NCBI GenBank assembly: GCA_023423535.1
Contig: JAFAFL010000097.1
Span: 62,001-126,000, forward strand
Direction: 5' to 3'
DNA from: Pseudomonadota bacterium
GTDB lineage: Bacteria > Myxococcota > Myxococcia > Myxococcales > Myxococcaceae
Length of the DNA stretch: 64,000 nucleotides
Under the pieces are notes generated by a model. It did no database searches, was not told where the DNA came from, and saw nothing but the letters and a program-made list of their open reading frames with translations. A program made the position numbers and the translations under genes. Below are positions 57,796 to 64,000 of the stretch, piece after piece; within the stretch, counting starts at the first letter, position 1; the number at the start of each line of letters is the position of its first letter.

Positions 57796-58197
57796 CTAGA
57801 TCCCTTCGGGGTCCGGCAGCTCCTTGCGAAGCCGCTCCACGAAGCGCTCGATGCGGCTCTTCTTCTCGTCGTCCACGTCCACGAACTCGATCGCCATGCC
57901 CGCCACCTGCCCGCCACCGGGATTGCCGCCGGCGCCGGCAGGGTCCTCGAGCTCGTTTACGCGCATCACCTTGCCGGTCAGATCGAACGGAAACGCCGCG
58001 TCCGGCAGCGAGATGATCAGCCGCACCAGCGAGCCCACCGGGTGCGGCTTGCGCGTGTTGATGAAGATCCCGCCCTGCGAGATGTTCGTCGCCCAGTCGG
58101 TGATGAACCCGTCGACGCTCTTGTAGGCGACCAGCAGCTCGTGATGGAGCCGCTGGTGCTGCCTCTGCGGTGAGTGGGTCGCGGGCTTGTCGGGCAT
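57796..58197 (-). CDS. PilZ domain protein (TIGR02266-type)
   Basis: A 133-residue single-domain PilZ protein of the kind abundant in Myxococcota. The N-terminal Arg-rich motif region reads HQRLHHELLVAYKSVDGFIT, followed by the second block ATNISQGGIFINTRKPHPVG; the c-di-GMP-type RxxxR / NxSxGG pattern is only partly met (N-I-S-Q-G-G is present, the first Arg box is weak), so nucleotide binding is uncertain. The last 30 residues are an acidic/basic helix (VDVDDEKKSRIERFVERLRK). Upstream of the methyltransferase gene on the same strand, 38 bp after the CoA-transferase B stop. Confidence 0.9.
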   Translation of the reverse strand: MPDKPATHSPQRQHQRLHHELLVAYKSVDGFITDWATNISQGGIFINTRKPHPVGSLVRLIISLPDAAFPFDLTGKVMRVNELEDPAGAGGNPGGGQVAGMAIEFVDVDDEKKSRIERFVERLRKELPDPEGI

Positions 58198-58234
58198 GGC
58201 GCGTGGACTATAGCACCGGCCTTCGGGGGCCGTT

Positions 58235-58891
58235 CTAGACCGACATCTCCCGCAGCTCCGGCGAGACGATGAGCTTGGGCTCGGTCAGGCGCTGGACCTC
58301 TTCGGCGGTGGTGCCCGGAGCGACCTCCTTCAGCACCAGCCCCTTCGGCGTGACCTCGATGAACGCGAGGTCGGTCACGATGAAGTGGACGCAGCCCTTG
58401 CCGGTCAGCGGCAGCGAGCACTCGTTGAGGATCTTCGGCTTGCCGTCCTTCGTCGCGTGCTCCATCGCCACGAACACGCGCTTGGCGCCGACCGCGAGAT
58501 CCATCGCCCCGCCCATCCCCTTCACCATCTTCCCGGGGATCATCCAGTTGGCGAGGTCGCCCTTCTCGCTCACCTCCATCGCGCCGAGCACCGCCATGTC
58601 GATGTGGCCGCCGCGGATCATCCCGAACGACAGCGACGAGTCGAAGAACGACGCGCCCGGCACGGTGGTGACCGTCTCCTTGCCGGCGTTGATGAGGTCC
58701 GCGTCCTCCTCGCCCTCGACCGGCCACGGGCCAATGCCCAGCAGGCCGTTCTCCGAGTGGAGGAGCACGTCCATCCCCTTCGGGATGTAGTTCGCCACCA
58801 GCGTCGGCATGCCGATGCCGAGGTTCACGTAGTAGCCGTCGCGGAGCTCCTGGGAGATCCGCTGCGCAATCTGCTCACGGGAAAGCGGCAT
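58235..58891 (-). CDS. 3-oxoacid CoA-transferase subunit B
   Basis: A 218-residue class I CoA-transferase beta subunit. The catalytic glutamate is E47 in the signature HSENGLLGIGPWP, preceded by VNLGIGMPTLVANYIPKGMD. With subunit A it moves CoA between succinyl-CoA (or acetyl-CoA) and acetoacetate. The start at 58891 matches the family N-terminus (MPLSREQIAQRISQELRDGY). It is 3 bp downstream of subunit A and belongs to the thiolase-A-B operon. Whether SCOT-type (succinyl-CoA) or AtoDA-type (acetyl-CoA) cannot be decided from sequence alone. Confidence 0.93.
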   Translation of the reverse strand: MPLSREQIAQRISQELRDGYYVNLGIGMPTLVANYIPKGMDVLLHSENGLLGIGPWPVEGEEDADLINAGKETVTTVPGASFFDSSLSFGMIRGGHIDMAVLGAMEVSEKGDLANWMIPGKMVKGMGGAMDLAVGAKRVFVAMEHATKDGKPKILNECSLPLTGKGCVHFIVTDLAFIEVTPKGLVLKEVAPGTTAEEVQRLTEPKLIVSPELREMSV

Positions 58892-58894
58892 GGC

Positions 58895-59596
58895 TCACGA
58901 CCCCTTCGGGCGCACGGTGCGCTTCTCGATCCACTTCTGGTACTGCTGCCCGTGGACGATCCGCTGGACGAAGATCGACGGCACGTGGATCTCGTCGCCG
59001 TCCAGCTCGCCCACCTCCACCAGATTCTCCACCTCGACGATCGTCACCTTCGCCGCCATGCACATCATGGGGCTGAAGTTGCGCGCGGTCTGGCGGAACA
59101 CGAGGTTCCCCCACTTGTCCGCCTTCCACGCGCGCACGATCGCGAAGTCCGCCTTCAGCGGGCTCTCGAGCACGTACTCGCGCCCGTCGATGATCTTCGT
59201 CTCCTTGCCCTCGGCGATCTTCGTCCCCACGCCGGTCGGCGTGTAAAAGCCGCCGAGGCCCACGCCGCCCGCGCGAATGCGCTCGGCGAGCGTCCCCTGC
59301 GGGTTGAGCTCCACCTCCAGCTCGCCGGAGAGGAACTGGCGCTCGAACTCCTTGTTCTCGCCCACGTAGGAGGCCACCATCTTCTTGACCTGCTTCGCCT
59401 TCAGCAGCACGCCGAGGCCGAGGTCGGTGGTCCCGCAGTTGTTCGAGATGATCGTCAGGTCGCGCACGCCCTTCGTGTGCAGCGCCGCGATGAGCGACTC
59501 CGGGTTACCGCAGAGCCCGAAGCCGCCGCTCATGATCACCGCGCCGTCGGTGACGTCGCGAAGAGCCTCTTCCGGGCTCGCGCAGAGCTTGTTCAC
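58895..59596 (-). CDS. 3-oxoacid CoA-transferase subunit A
   Basis: A 233-residue class I CoA-transferase alpha subunit. The signature GGFGLCGNPESLIAALHTKG carries the CoA/oxyanion loop, followed by LTIISNNCGTTDLGLGVLL and FYTPTGVGTKIAEGKE. With subunit B it transfers CoA to acetoacetate in ketone-body or butyrate use. The start codon is GTG at 59596, 3 bp after the thiolase stop. Fits the normal length of 220-240 residues. Operon position between thiolase and subunit B makes acetoacetate the likely common intermediate. Confidence 0.93.
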   Translation of the reverse strand: MNKLCASPEEALRDVTDGAVIMSGGFGLCGNPESLIAALHTKGVRDLTIISNNCGTTDLGLGVLLKAKQVKKMVASYVGENKEFERQFLSGELEVELNPQGTLAERIRAGGVGLGGFYTPTGVGTKIAEGKETKIIDGREYVLESPLKADFAIVRAWKADKWGNLVFRQTARNFSPMMCMAAKVTIVEVENLVEVGELDGDEIHVPSIFVQRIVHGQQYQKWIEKRTVRPKGS

Positions 59597-59599
59597 GGT

Positions 59600-60790
59600 C
59601 TAGCGCTCCACCATCAGCGCAATGCCCTCGCCGCCGCCGATGCAGAGCGAGACGACGCCGCGCTTCTTGTCGAGGTCCGTCATCGTCTGCAGCAGCGTCA
59701 CCAAGAGCCGCGTGCCCGACGCGCCGATGGGATGACCGAGCGCCACCGCGCCGCCGCGCACGTTCACGTTGGAGCTGTCGAGCCCGAGCAGCTGGTTGTT
59801 CGCGATCGCGACCACCGCGAAGGCCTCGTTGATCTCCCAGAGGTCCACGTCGGTCGTCTTGCGGCCGGTCTTCTTCAGCATCACGTTGATCGCGTCCGCC
59901 GGCGCGATGGTGAACTCCACCGGGTTGCGCGCCGCGCCGCCCCAGCCGGCGATCTTCGCCAGCACCGTGCGGCCCTCCGCCTTCGCGCGCTCGGCGCTCA
60001 TCAGCACCACCGCCGCGCCGCCGTCGTTGATCGAGGACGCGTTGGCCGCGGTCACCGTGCCGTCCTTCTTGAACACCGGCTTGAGGCCGGGGATCTTGTC
60101 CGGCTTCGCGTTCTTCGGACCGTCGTCGTCCTCGACGAGCAGCGCGTCGCCCTTCTTCGAGGGGATGGAGATCGGCGCGATCTCCTTCTTGAACAGGCCC
60201 TCCTTCTGCGACTGCACCGCGCGGCGGGTGGACTCGATCGCGTACTCGTCCTGCGCCGAGCGGGCGATGCCGTGCGAGGTCGAGCAGGCCTCCGCACACA
60301 TGCCCATGTGCTGCTGGTTGTAGACGTCCCACAGACCGTCGTGGACCATGAGGTCCTTCATCTGCACGTCGCCCATCCGCGCGCCGCCGCGCATCGCGTG
60401 GGTGAAGTACGGCGCGTTGGACATGGACTCCATGCCGCCGGCGACCACGACCTCCGCGTCGCCCAGCGCGATGGCCTGCGCCGCGAGGATCACCGAGTAG
60501 GCGCCCGAGCCGCACACCTTGTTGATCGTCACCGCCGGCACGCTCTCGGGCAGTCCCGCCGCGAGCGCTGCCTGACGCGCCGGCGCCTGGCCCACGCCGC
60601 CCTGGAGCACGCAGCCCATCACCACCTGGTCCACCTTGTCCGGGGACACGCCGGCGCGCTCGAGCGCCGCCTTGATCGCGTGCGCACCGAGCTGCGGGGC
60701 GGTCAGCGAAGCGAGCGAACCCTGGAAGGCGCCGATGGGCGTCCGCGCCGCACCGACGATCACCACCTCACGAGGCATCTGATTGGCCAT
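59600..60790 (-). CDS. Acetyl-CoA acetyltransferase (thiolase)
   Basis: A 396-residue thiolase II-type enzyme that joins two acetyl-CoA or splits acetoacetyl-CoA. Nucleophile cysteine C93 in KVCGSGAYSV, active-site histidine H353 in ALGHPIGASG, and second cysteine C383 in SLCIGGGEGIA. The start MANQMPREVVIVGAARTPIG is chosen because GGAGG lies 9 nt before it; the frame runs 10 codons further up without a better site. First gene of the operon with both CoA-transferase subunits, so acetoacetate catabolism or synthesis for polyketide/PHB precursors is its likely context. Confidence 0.95.
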   Translation of the reverse strand: MANQMPREVVIVGAARTPIGAFQGSLASLTAPQLGAHAIKAALERAGVSPDKVDQVVMGCVLQGGVGQAPARQAALAAGLPESVPAVTINKVCGSGAYSVILAAQAIALGDAEVVVAGGMESMSNAPYFTHAMRGGARMGDVQMKDLMVHDGLWDVYNQQHMGMCAEACSTSHGIARSAQDEYAIESTRRAVQSQKEGLFKKEIAPISIPSKKGDALLVEDDDGPKNAKPDKIPGLKPVFKKDGTVTAANASSINDGGAAVVLMSAERAKAEGRTVLAKIAGWGGAARNPVEFTIAPADAINVMLKKTGRKTTDVDLWEINEAFAVVAIANNQLLGLDSSNVNVRGGAVALGHPIGASGTRLLVTLLQTMTDLDKKRGVVSLCIGGGEGIALMVER

Positions 60791-60844
60791 TTGGGAAATC
60801 CTCCGAAGTGGCGCACCCATAGCAGGCTCGGCCGCCGATGACAG
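60791..60844 (-). promoter_or_regulatory. Candidate promoter and ribosome site of the thiolase/CoA-transferase operon
   Basis: On the minus strand CTGTCA (60839-60844) and TATGGG (60816-60821), 17 bp apart, with TG-C immediately before the -10 (extended form). GGAGG at 60800-60804 lies 9 nt before the ATG at 60790. Predicted leader is about 20 nt. The -10 match is weak. Confidence 0.35.
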
Positions 60845-60886
60845 CCTCGGTTCGGCGCCTGCGTTTGCTGCAGCGTGTCAGCCTGC

Positions 60887-61618
60887 CTACTCGCCGGAAG
60901 GCGCGGAGGCCGGCGGCTTCTTCCGCGGCGCGCGCTTCGCCTTCGCCTTCGAGCTACCCGCGGCCGGACGTGACGAGGACTCGTGCGCGGGGCCGGTGGT
61001 GGGATCGCCCTCAGCGGCCTGCGCCGCCGGCTTCGGACGCTTCTTCAGCTTGCGCGGCGGGAGGAGCTCGGGCTCGGCGGGGACTTTCTGCGCAAGGAAG
61101 ATCGCCGCGTCGATCTTCGTGAAGTTCCGGGCGCGGTACCAGGTGAGCGCGGACTCGTTGTTCTCCGCGACCTCCAGCACGAGGTGCGTCAGCCCTCGGG
61201 TCCGCGCGAGGTGCTGCAGCTGCTCCATCATGAACCCGCCCACGCCGCGGCCCTGCCAGTCCGGATGCACCGCCAGCTCCTCGACGAAGAGCGGGCGCAT
61301 GCCGCGCTTCTCGAACCAGCGCGGGTTCACCCAGTTGTCCTCGCCTGAGACCTCGTAGGCGCACTCCGAGTAGCCGACGATGTCCCCGTTCACCTCGTAG
61401 AGCAGCTGCTCCACGCCCTCCACGTCGTAGACCTCGCTGAAGCGGCGCTTGGTGCGAGGGCGCTGGTACTCGACGGTCTCGCGGTTCACGTCGCGGAAGA
61501 CGAGCTTGAGGAACTCCCACGTCCGGTTGAGATCGCGCCGGTGGATGCGGCGGACCCGGATCTCCGGGCTCGCGTCGGCGGAGGGCTTCTTCGGAGGCGT
61601 GCTCGGCGGCGTGGCCAT
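60887..61618 (-). CDS. GNAT-family N-acetyltransferase with a basic C-terminal tail
   Basis: A 243-residue GNAT protein. The acetyl-CoA pyrophosphate loop lies in ELAVHPDWQGRGVGGFMMEQ (Q-x-x-G-x-G/A), followed by LVLEVAENNESALTWYRARN, the standard end of the fold. The N-terminal helices (RTWEFLKLVFRDVNRETVEY) resemble RimI-type enzymes that acetylate protein N-termini or side chains. After the domain comes a 60-residue low-complexity Pro/Ala/Lys tail (SKAKAKRAPRKKPPASAPS), suggesting nucleic acid or membrane attachment. Substrate unknown. On the minus strand upstream of the thiolase operon, 96 bp away. Confidence 0.85.
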   Translation of the reverse strand: MATPPSTPPKKPSADASPEIRVRRIHRRDLNRTWEFLKLVFRDVNRETVEYQRPRTKRRFSEVYDVEGVEQLLYEVNGDIVGYSECAYEVSGEDNWVNPRWFEKRGMRPLFVEELAVHPDWQGRGVGGFMMEQLQHLARTRGLTHLVLEVAENNESALTWYRARNFTKIDAAIFLAQKVPAEPELLPPRKLKKRPKPAAQAAEGDPTTGPAHESSSRPAAGSSKAKAKRAPRKKPPASAPSGE

Positions 61619-61636
61619 GGAGCGCGAACAGACCAG

Positions 61637-61966
61637 ATGGGTGCGGACTCGCCAAGCAGGAGTCGCAGCCGGCTGCGAAGGGATCGAACCGGACTGTGCT
61701 CGGATGACGCGTGCGAGAGCACGGTCGACTCACGCGATCTGTCGCGGAGCCTCACGCGAGATGAGGACGGCGCAGTCTTCGAAGGCGATGACACGCGCAT
61801 CCCGCCAACGCTCGAGGGCAGTCGCTCGGAACGCGAGCTCTGCTTCGACGTGCAAGGCGTGTCGCCTCGCGCGTGGGTGCTGGAGATCCTCTACGCCGAG
61901 CCCCACGTCGAGCGCACGCTGCCGAAGGACGCGACCCGCGCGGTGCTGCACCGCGGCCGGCTATGA
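61637..61966 (+). CDS. Possible small protein or gene remnant of unknown function
   Basis: A 109-codon frame starting ATG at 61637. The last 65 codons (from DGAVFEGDDTRIPPTLEGSR through FDVQGVSPRAWVLEILYAEP to the end) have third positions almost all G or C and a balanced composition, while the first 40 codons are Arg/Ser-rich and look like shadow. No in-frame start lies at the good part, so this may be the tail of a truncated gene. It overlaps the 3' end of the convergent PIN-domain toxin gene by 6 bp. No family recognised. Confidence 0.3.
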   Translation: MGADSPSRSRSRLRRDRTGLCSDDACESTVDSRDLSRSLTRDEDGAVFEGDDTRIPPTLEGSRSERELCFDVQGVSPRAWVLEILYAEPHVERTLPKDATRAVLHRGRL

Positions 61967-62347
61967 CCGAAACGTTTCGAAGCCGAGCGAGCGCGCTGCC
62001 TCGATCAACCGGTCGTCGTAGCTCGCGAGTTGGACGTTCTGGCCCTGGTGCGCGAGGAAGCTCATCGATGCGAGATGAAGCGCGTCGAGCGTCCTCACCT
62101 GCACCGGAAAGGGCTCGAGCGCGCGCTGCAGTACCGGGGGGACGAGCTCCAGGAGAGCGACTCGACCAAGGATCTCTCGCGCGGCGGCGCCGTGGCTTTC
62201 CGCGAGCCTGCGCGCATTGAGACGGGTCCAGAGTTCGTATTCGAGCAAGCGACTCGATACGAGCGTTCCGCGCCAGAGCGCCTCCGGAGGCTTCCGGTCC
62301 TCCTCCAGTAAGTGCGCCACGACCACCGAAGTGTCGAGGTAGATCAT
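61961..62347 (-). CDS. PIN-domain toxin (VapC-like)
   Basis: A 128-residue PIN-domain ribonuclease. The four acidic positions are visible: D5 in MIYLDTSVVV, a glutamate in RLLEYELWTRLN, an aspartate in RTLDALHLASM and one in LASYDDRLIEAA. Such toxins cut tRNA or rRNA and stop translation when their antitoxin is lost. The ATG at 62347 overlaps the antitoxin stop by 4 bp, giving the usual antitoxin-first operon. The frame start at 62452 lies inside the antitoxin gene and is rejected. Confidence 0.9.
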   Translation of the reverse strand: MIYLDTSVVVAHLLEEDRKPPEALWRGTLVSSRLLEYELWTRLNARRLAESHGAAAREILGRVALLELVPPVLQRALEPFPVQVRTLDALHLASMSFLAHQGQNVQLASYDDRLIEAARSLGFETFRS

Positions 62348-62634
62348 CGGTCGCTGCGGTCGTCCTGGAGTTCCCGCGAGATCTCCCTCGAACCCGCCAC
62401 AGGTAGTCGAGCGGGCGGGTCTTCTCGCACATGGAGCGGTGGCGTGAGCCAACCCTTCCTCACTGCGTCCGCCAGCAAGGCATCCGCAAGGAGGGGGCTC
62501 CGGCTCACTCGCGGCGGCACCAACTCAGCCACGACCCGGTCGCGGTCGGTCACCAGCACGGTTTCGCCCGAGGCGACGAGCCTGAGGTACTCGCTCAGCT
62601 TGTTCTTGAGGTTGCGGATCCCGACAGCGCGCAT
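62344..62634 (-). CDS. Phd/YefM-type antitoxin of the VapC-like toxin
   Basis: A 96-residue antitoxin. The N-terminal Phd/YefM DNA-binding domain reads VGIRNLKNKLSEYLRLVASG then ETVLVTDRDRVVAELVP, followed by a flexible, Arg/Asp-rich C-terminal half that would wrap the toxin. It is predicted to neutralise the PIN toxin and repress their shared promoter. It starts 6 nt after a predicted -10 box, so the mRNA may be leaderless. Confidence 0.88.
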   Translation of the reverse strand: MRAVGIRNLKNKLSEYLRLVASGETVLVTDRDRVVAELVPPRVSRSPLLADALLADAVRKGWLTPPLHVREDPPARLPVAGSREISRELQDDRSDR

Positions 62635-62669
62635 GGATCAAATGTAGCCACACGTAGCTACCAAGGCAA
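62635..62669 (-). promoter_or_regulatory. Promoter and probable operator of the VapBC-type operon
   Basis: On the minus strand TTGCCT (62664-62669) and TACATT (62641-62646) are separated by exactly 17 bp. The spacer holds an inverted repeat, GTAGC at 62644-62648 and GCTAC at 62657-62661 on the plus strand (8-bp gap), with a further GTAGC in direct repeat 10 bp apart. This is a good candidate site for antitoxin autorepression. Only 6 nt separate the -10 from the antitoxin ATG. Confidence 0.5.
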
Positions 62670-62689
62670 ACCGCACCGATGGCGGGTCC

Positions 62690-63373
62690 CTACGGTCGCG
62701 ACGCCGGCGTCGGCTTCGGCCACGGCAGCTTCAACGTCAGCCGGAACACCGCGCCCATCACGGCGAAGAACACGAGCACCATCCCGGCCATCGCCCAGTC
62801 GGCGAAGCGGCCCCGATTCAGCGAGAGCGGCACCACGCTGGCGATCAGCGTCGCGAGCCCCGCGAGGAACGCCACCCGGGTGCGCTTGCCCGCGAGCCGC
62901 ACCGCGCGCTGCGCAAGATCGAGGAAGGTCTCCCGCCCCGTGTGATCGACCGGCTTCGTTCCACGCTGCGCGCACACCTCCGCCACCCGCTCCTGGTGCC
63001 GCGCCCACAGCTCGTGCGGCATTCCCGCCCGCTCCTCCATGAAATAGCCGGCACGCGGATGGTGCTGCCGCGGCCAGAACGGGGCGTGCCGTATCCAGCC
63101 CTCGCGGAGGCCGCCGGTCTGGATGATCGCGCCGTCCTCGAGCAGCGTCCGGAACATCAAGAGCGGCTTGTGTCCCGGCATCCACTCCGGCTCCGCCACC
63201 GCGTCGCCCTCGCGCGAGTGCCACACCGCGGTCGCCTCGCGCGAGCCCACCACCGTGACGTGCATCAGCCGCTTGAAGCCCAGCGCATCCAGCGCGCCGG
63301 TGAAGGGCGTGACCTCGTCGAAGCGGAGCTGCGTGTCGGTGCCGGGTGTTGCCTCGCGGTAGCTCGTCGCCAT
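62690..63373 (-). CDS. Unrecognised protein with C-terminal membrane hairpin
   Basis: A 227-residue protein. The soluble N-terminal part (1-165) has mixed alpha/beta character (LDALGFKRLMHVTVVGSREA, LLMFRTLLEDGAIIQTGGLR) and the C-terminus two membrane helices (about 168-184 VAFLAGLATLIASVVPL and 193-212 AMAGMVLVFFAVMGAVFRLT). No signal peptide. No family recognised. On the minus strand just upstream of the toxin-antitoxin operon promoter, with a 55-bp gap, and 33 bp from the Uma2 gene. Confidence 0.6.
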   Translation of the reverse strand: MATSYREATPGTDTQLRFDEVTPFTGALDALGFKRLMHVTVVGSREATAVWHSREGDAVAEPEWMPGHKPLLMFRTLLEDGAIIQTGGLREGWIRHAPFWPRQHHPRAGYFMEERAGMPHELWARHQERVAEVCAQRGTKPVDHTGRETFLDLAQRAVRLAGKRTRVAFLAGLATLIASVVPLSLNRGRFADWAMAGMVLVFFAVMGAVFRLTLKLPWPKPTPASRP

Positions 63374-63406
63374 GCGCGCTGGAGCATCGCACGCGGAGGG
63401 CGCCCG

Positions 63407-63976
63407 TCACGTCCAGAGCAGCGAGAGCTCCAGCGGTACCGCGTCGAACGGCGGCAGCATCGCGAACTCCGAGCCTCCGGCACGTCCTCCGCTCCGCCAC
63501 CTGCCCTCTTCTGCAACCCACGACTCGACGGTCTGCGTCAGCGGGTCGATCGTCCACGCGAACGAGACGCCCACCTCGCGATAGCGCGGCATCTTCTTCC
63601 GCAGGTCGATGCCCCGGGTGCCCGGCGAGAGGATCTCGCAGACCCAGTCCGGCGCGAGCGTGAGGTGCGGTGTGTGCGGTGGCGGCGGCTCGGGCATCCG
63701 CTCCACGCGCCAGCCCGCCAGATCCGGAACGAGCACGTCGTCTCCGAAGTGCAGCTCCGGCTCACTCGCGAACGTCCAACCGCCTGGTCCGTCGCGTCCG
63801 ATCCGGAACGGGCCTGCGAGGAGCCCGGCGAGCATGAACTGGACCCGCGAGTGGCCGAAGGCAGGGCGTGGGTGTCCGTACATCGTCCCGTCGAGGATCT
63901 CGCCCACGTAGTGGAGCGGCAGGTCGAACAGGTCGTCGTAACGAGCGCCCTTCTTCACCACGGGATCGCGGCTCAT
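63407..63976 (-). CDS. Uma2-family (DUF820) PD-(D/E)XK nuclease-like protein
   Basis: A 189-residue protein of the Uma2/DUF820 family, restriction-endonuclease fold. Core acid residues are visible in DDVLVPDLAGWRVERM and CEILSPGTRGIDLRKKMP, where the E-x-(15)-K pattern closes the site. The N-terminus (LHYVGEILDGTMYGHPRPAF) and the ending with a short hydrophobic strand fit the family. Uma2 proteins are abundant in cyanobacteria and Myxococcota and may be mobile-element related; function is unproven. The start at 63976 is the first good ATG and has a normal upstream context. Confidence 0.82.
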   Translation of the reverse strand: MSRDPVVKKGARYDDLFDLPLHYVGEILDGTMYGHPRPAFGHSRVQFMLAGLLAGPFRIGRDGPGGWTFASEPELHFGDDVLVPDLAGWRVERMPEPPPPHTPHLTLAPDWVCEILSPGTRGIDLRKKMPRYREVGVSFAWTIDPLTQTVESWVAEEGRWRSGGRAGGSEFAMLPPFDAVPLELSLLWT

Positions 63977-64000
63977 GCTCCGACGATAGCCACTCCCCGC

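Noticed and set aside
58385..60841. 818-codon open frame on the plus strand
   Set aside because: Antisense to the thiolase and CoA-transferase genes; His/Arg/Leu-biased shadow.
1..64000. tRNA genes, rRNA, CRISPR arrays, insertion sequences or prophage
   Set aside because: Reading both strands I saw no cloverleaf sequence, no regular spaced repeats, and no transposase, integrase or phage structural gene.

Overview
The window is high-GC DNA (strong G/C bias at third codon positions) from what looks like a member of the Myxococcota, probably close to the Myxococcaceae/Cystobacterineae. Indicators are a subtilase with a MYXO-CTERM-type C-terminal tag, a PilZ protein of the short myxobacterial type, many lipoproteins and outer-membrane barrels of unknown function, a KaiC-like ATPase paired with a receiver protein, and an era-der-yfgM-bamB block. 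The assignment rests on gene style and content only; no 16S rRNA is present. I found no tRNA, rRNA, CRISPR array, insertion sequence or prophage. Most of the window is ordinary chromosomal coding sequence, tightly packed, with many 4-bp ATGA overlaps inside operons.

Layout. 1-3.7 kb (+): end of an operon for a proton-pumping membrane complex of the Mrp/complex I antiporter type. 3.7-9.1 kb (-): a cell-envelope module of a barrel protein, a large lipoprotein, a Tat-exported DUF1501 protein and a di-haem lipoprotein. 9.1-13.9 kb (-): two NfeD proteins, flotillin FloA, a small ORF and a membrane-anchored HEIGH metallopeptidase. 14-18.5 kb: metallo-beta-lactamase-fold hydrolase, amidotransferase, proline iminopeptidase and a large Tim44-like/zinc-ribbon/TerB protein. 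18.5-24.4 kb (+): acyl-CoA metabolism (enoyl-CoA hydratase, biotin-dependent carboxyltransferase, acyl-CoA dehydrogenase, MeaB), interrupted by a decayed nucleotidyltransferase pair. 24.4-31.7 kb (+): rnc, two cyclophilins, era, der, a YfgM-like TPR protein, bamB; then a Nudix hydrolase and a YprB-like nuclease.

33-36.1 kb (-): a DUF4288-like protein, a lipoprotein, and the receiver/KaiC-like pair. 36.3-44 kb: three secreted proteases (S46, matrixin-like, S8 subtilase) and an esterase. 44-48 kb (-): guaA and guaB, the two dedicated steps from IMP to GMP, separated by a lipoprotein gene. 48-53.8 kb (-): a periplasmic protein, cNMP-binding protein, gamma carbonic anhydrase, VanZ-like protein, miaB and a CoxE-type VWA protein. 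54-58.2 kb: envelope barrels, a second lipoprotein metallopeptidase, an RlmD-type rRNA methyltransferase, PilZ. 58.2-60.8 kb (-): ketone-body/acetoacetate operon (thiolase, CoA-transferase A and B). 60.9-64 kb (-): GNAT enzyme, a VapBC-type toxin-antitoxin pair and a Uma2-like nuclease.

The most interesting material is envelope biology: the NfeD-FloA-metallopeptidase operon, the DUF1501/cytochrome module with a widened haem motif, the duplicated Tim44-zinc-ribbon protein, and a 77-nt intergenic element at 38461-38537 closed by a perfect 10-bp inverted repeat. I did not find a clearly new defence or mobile system.
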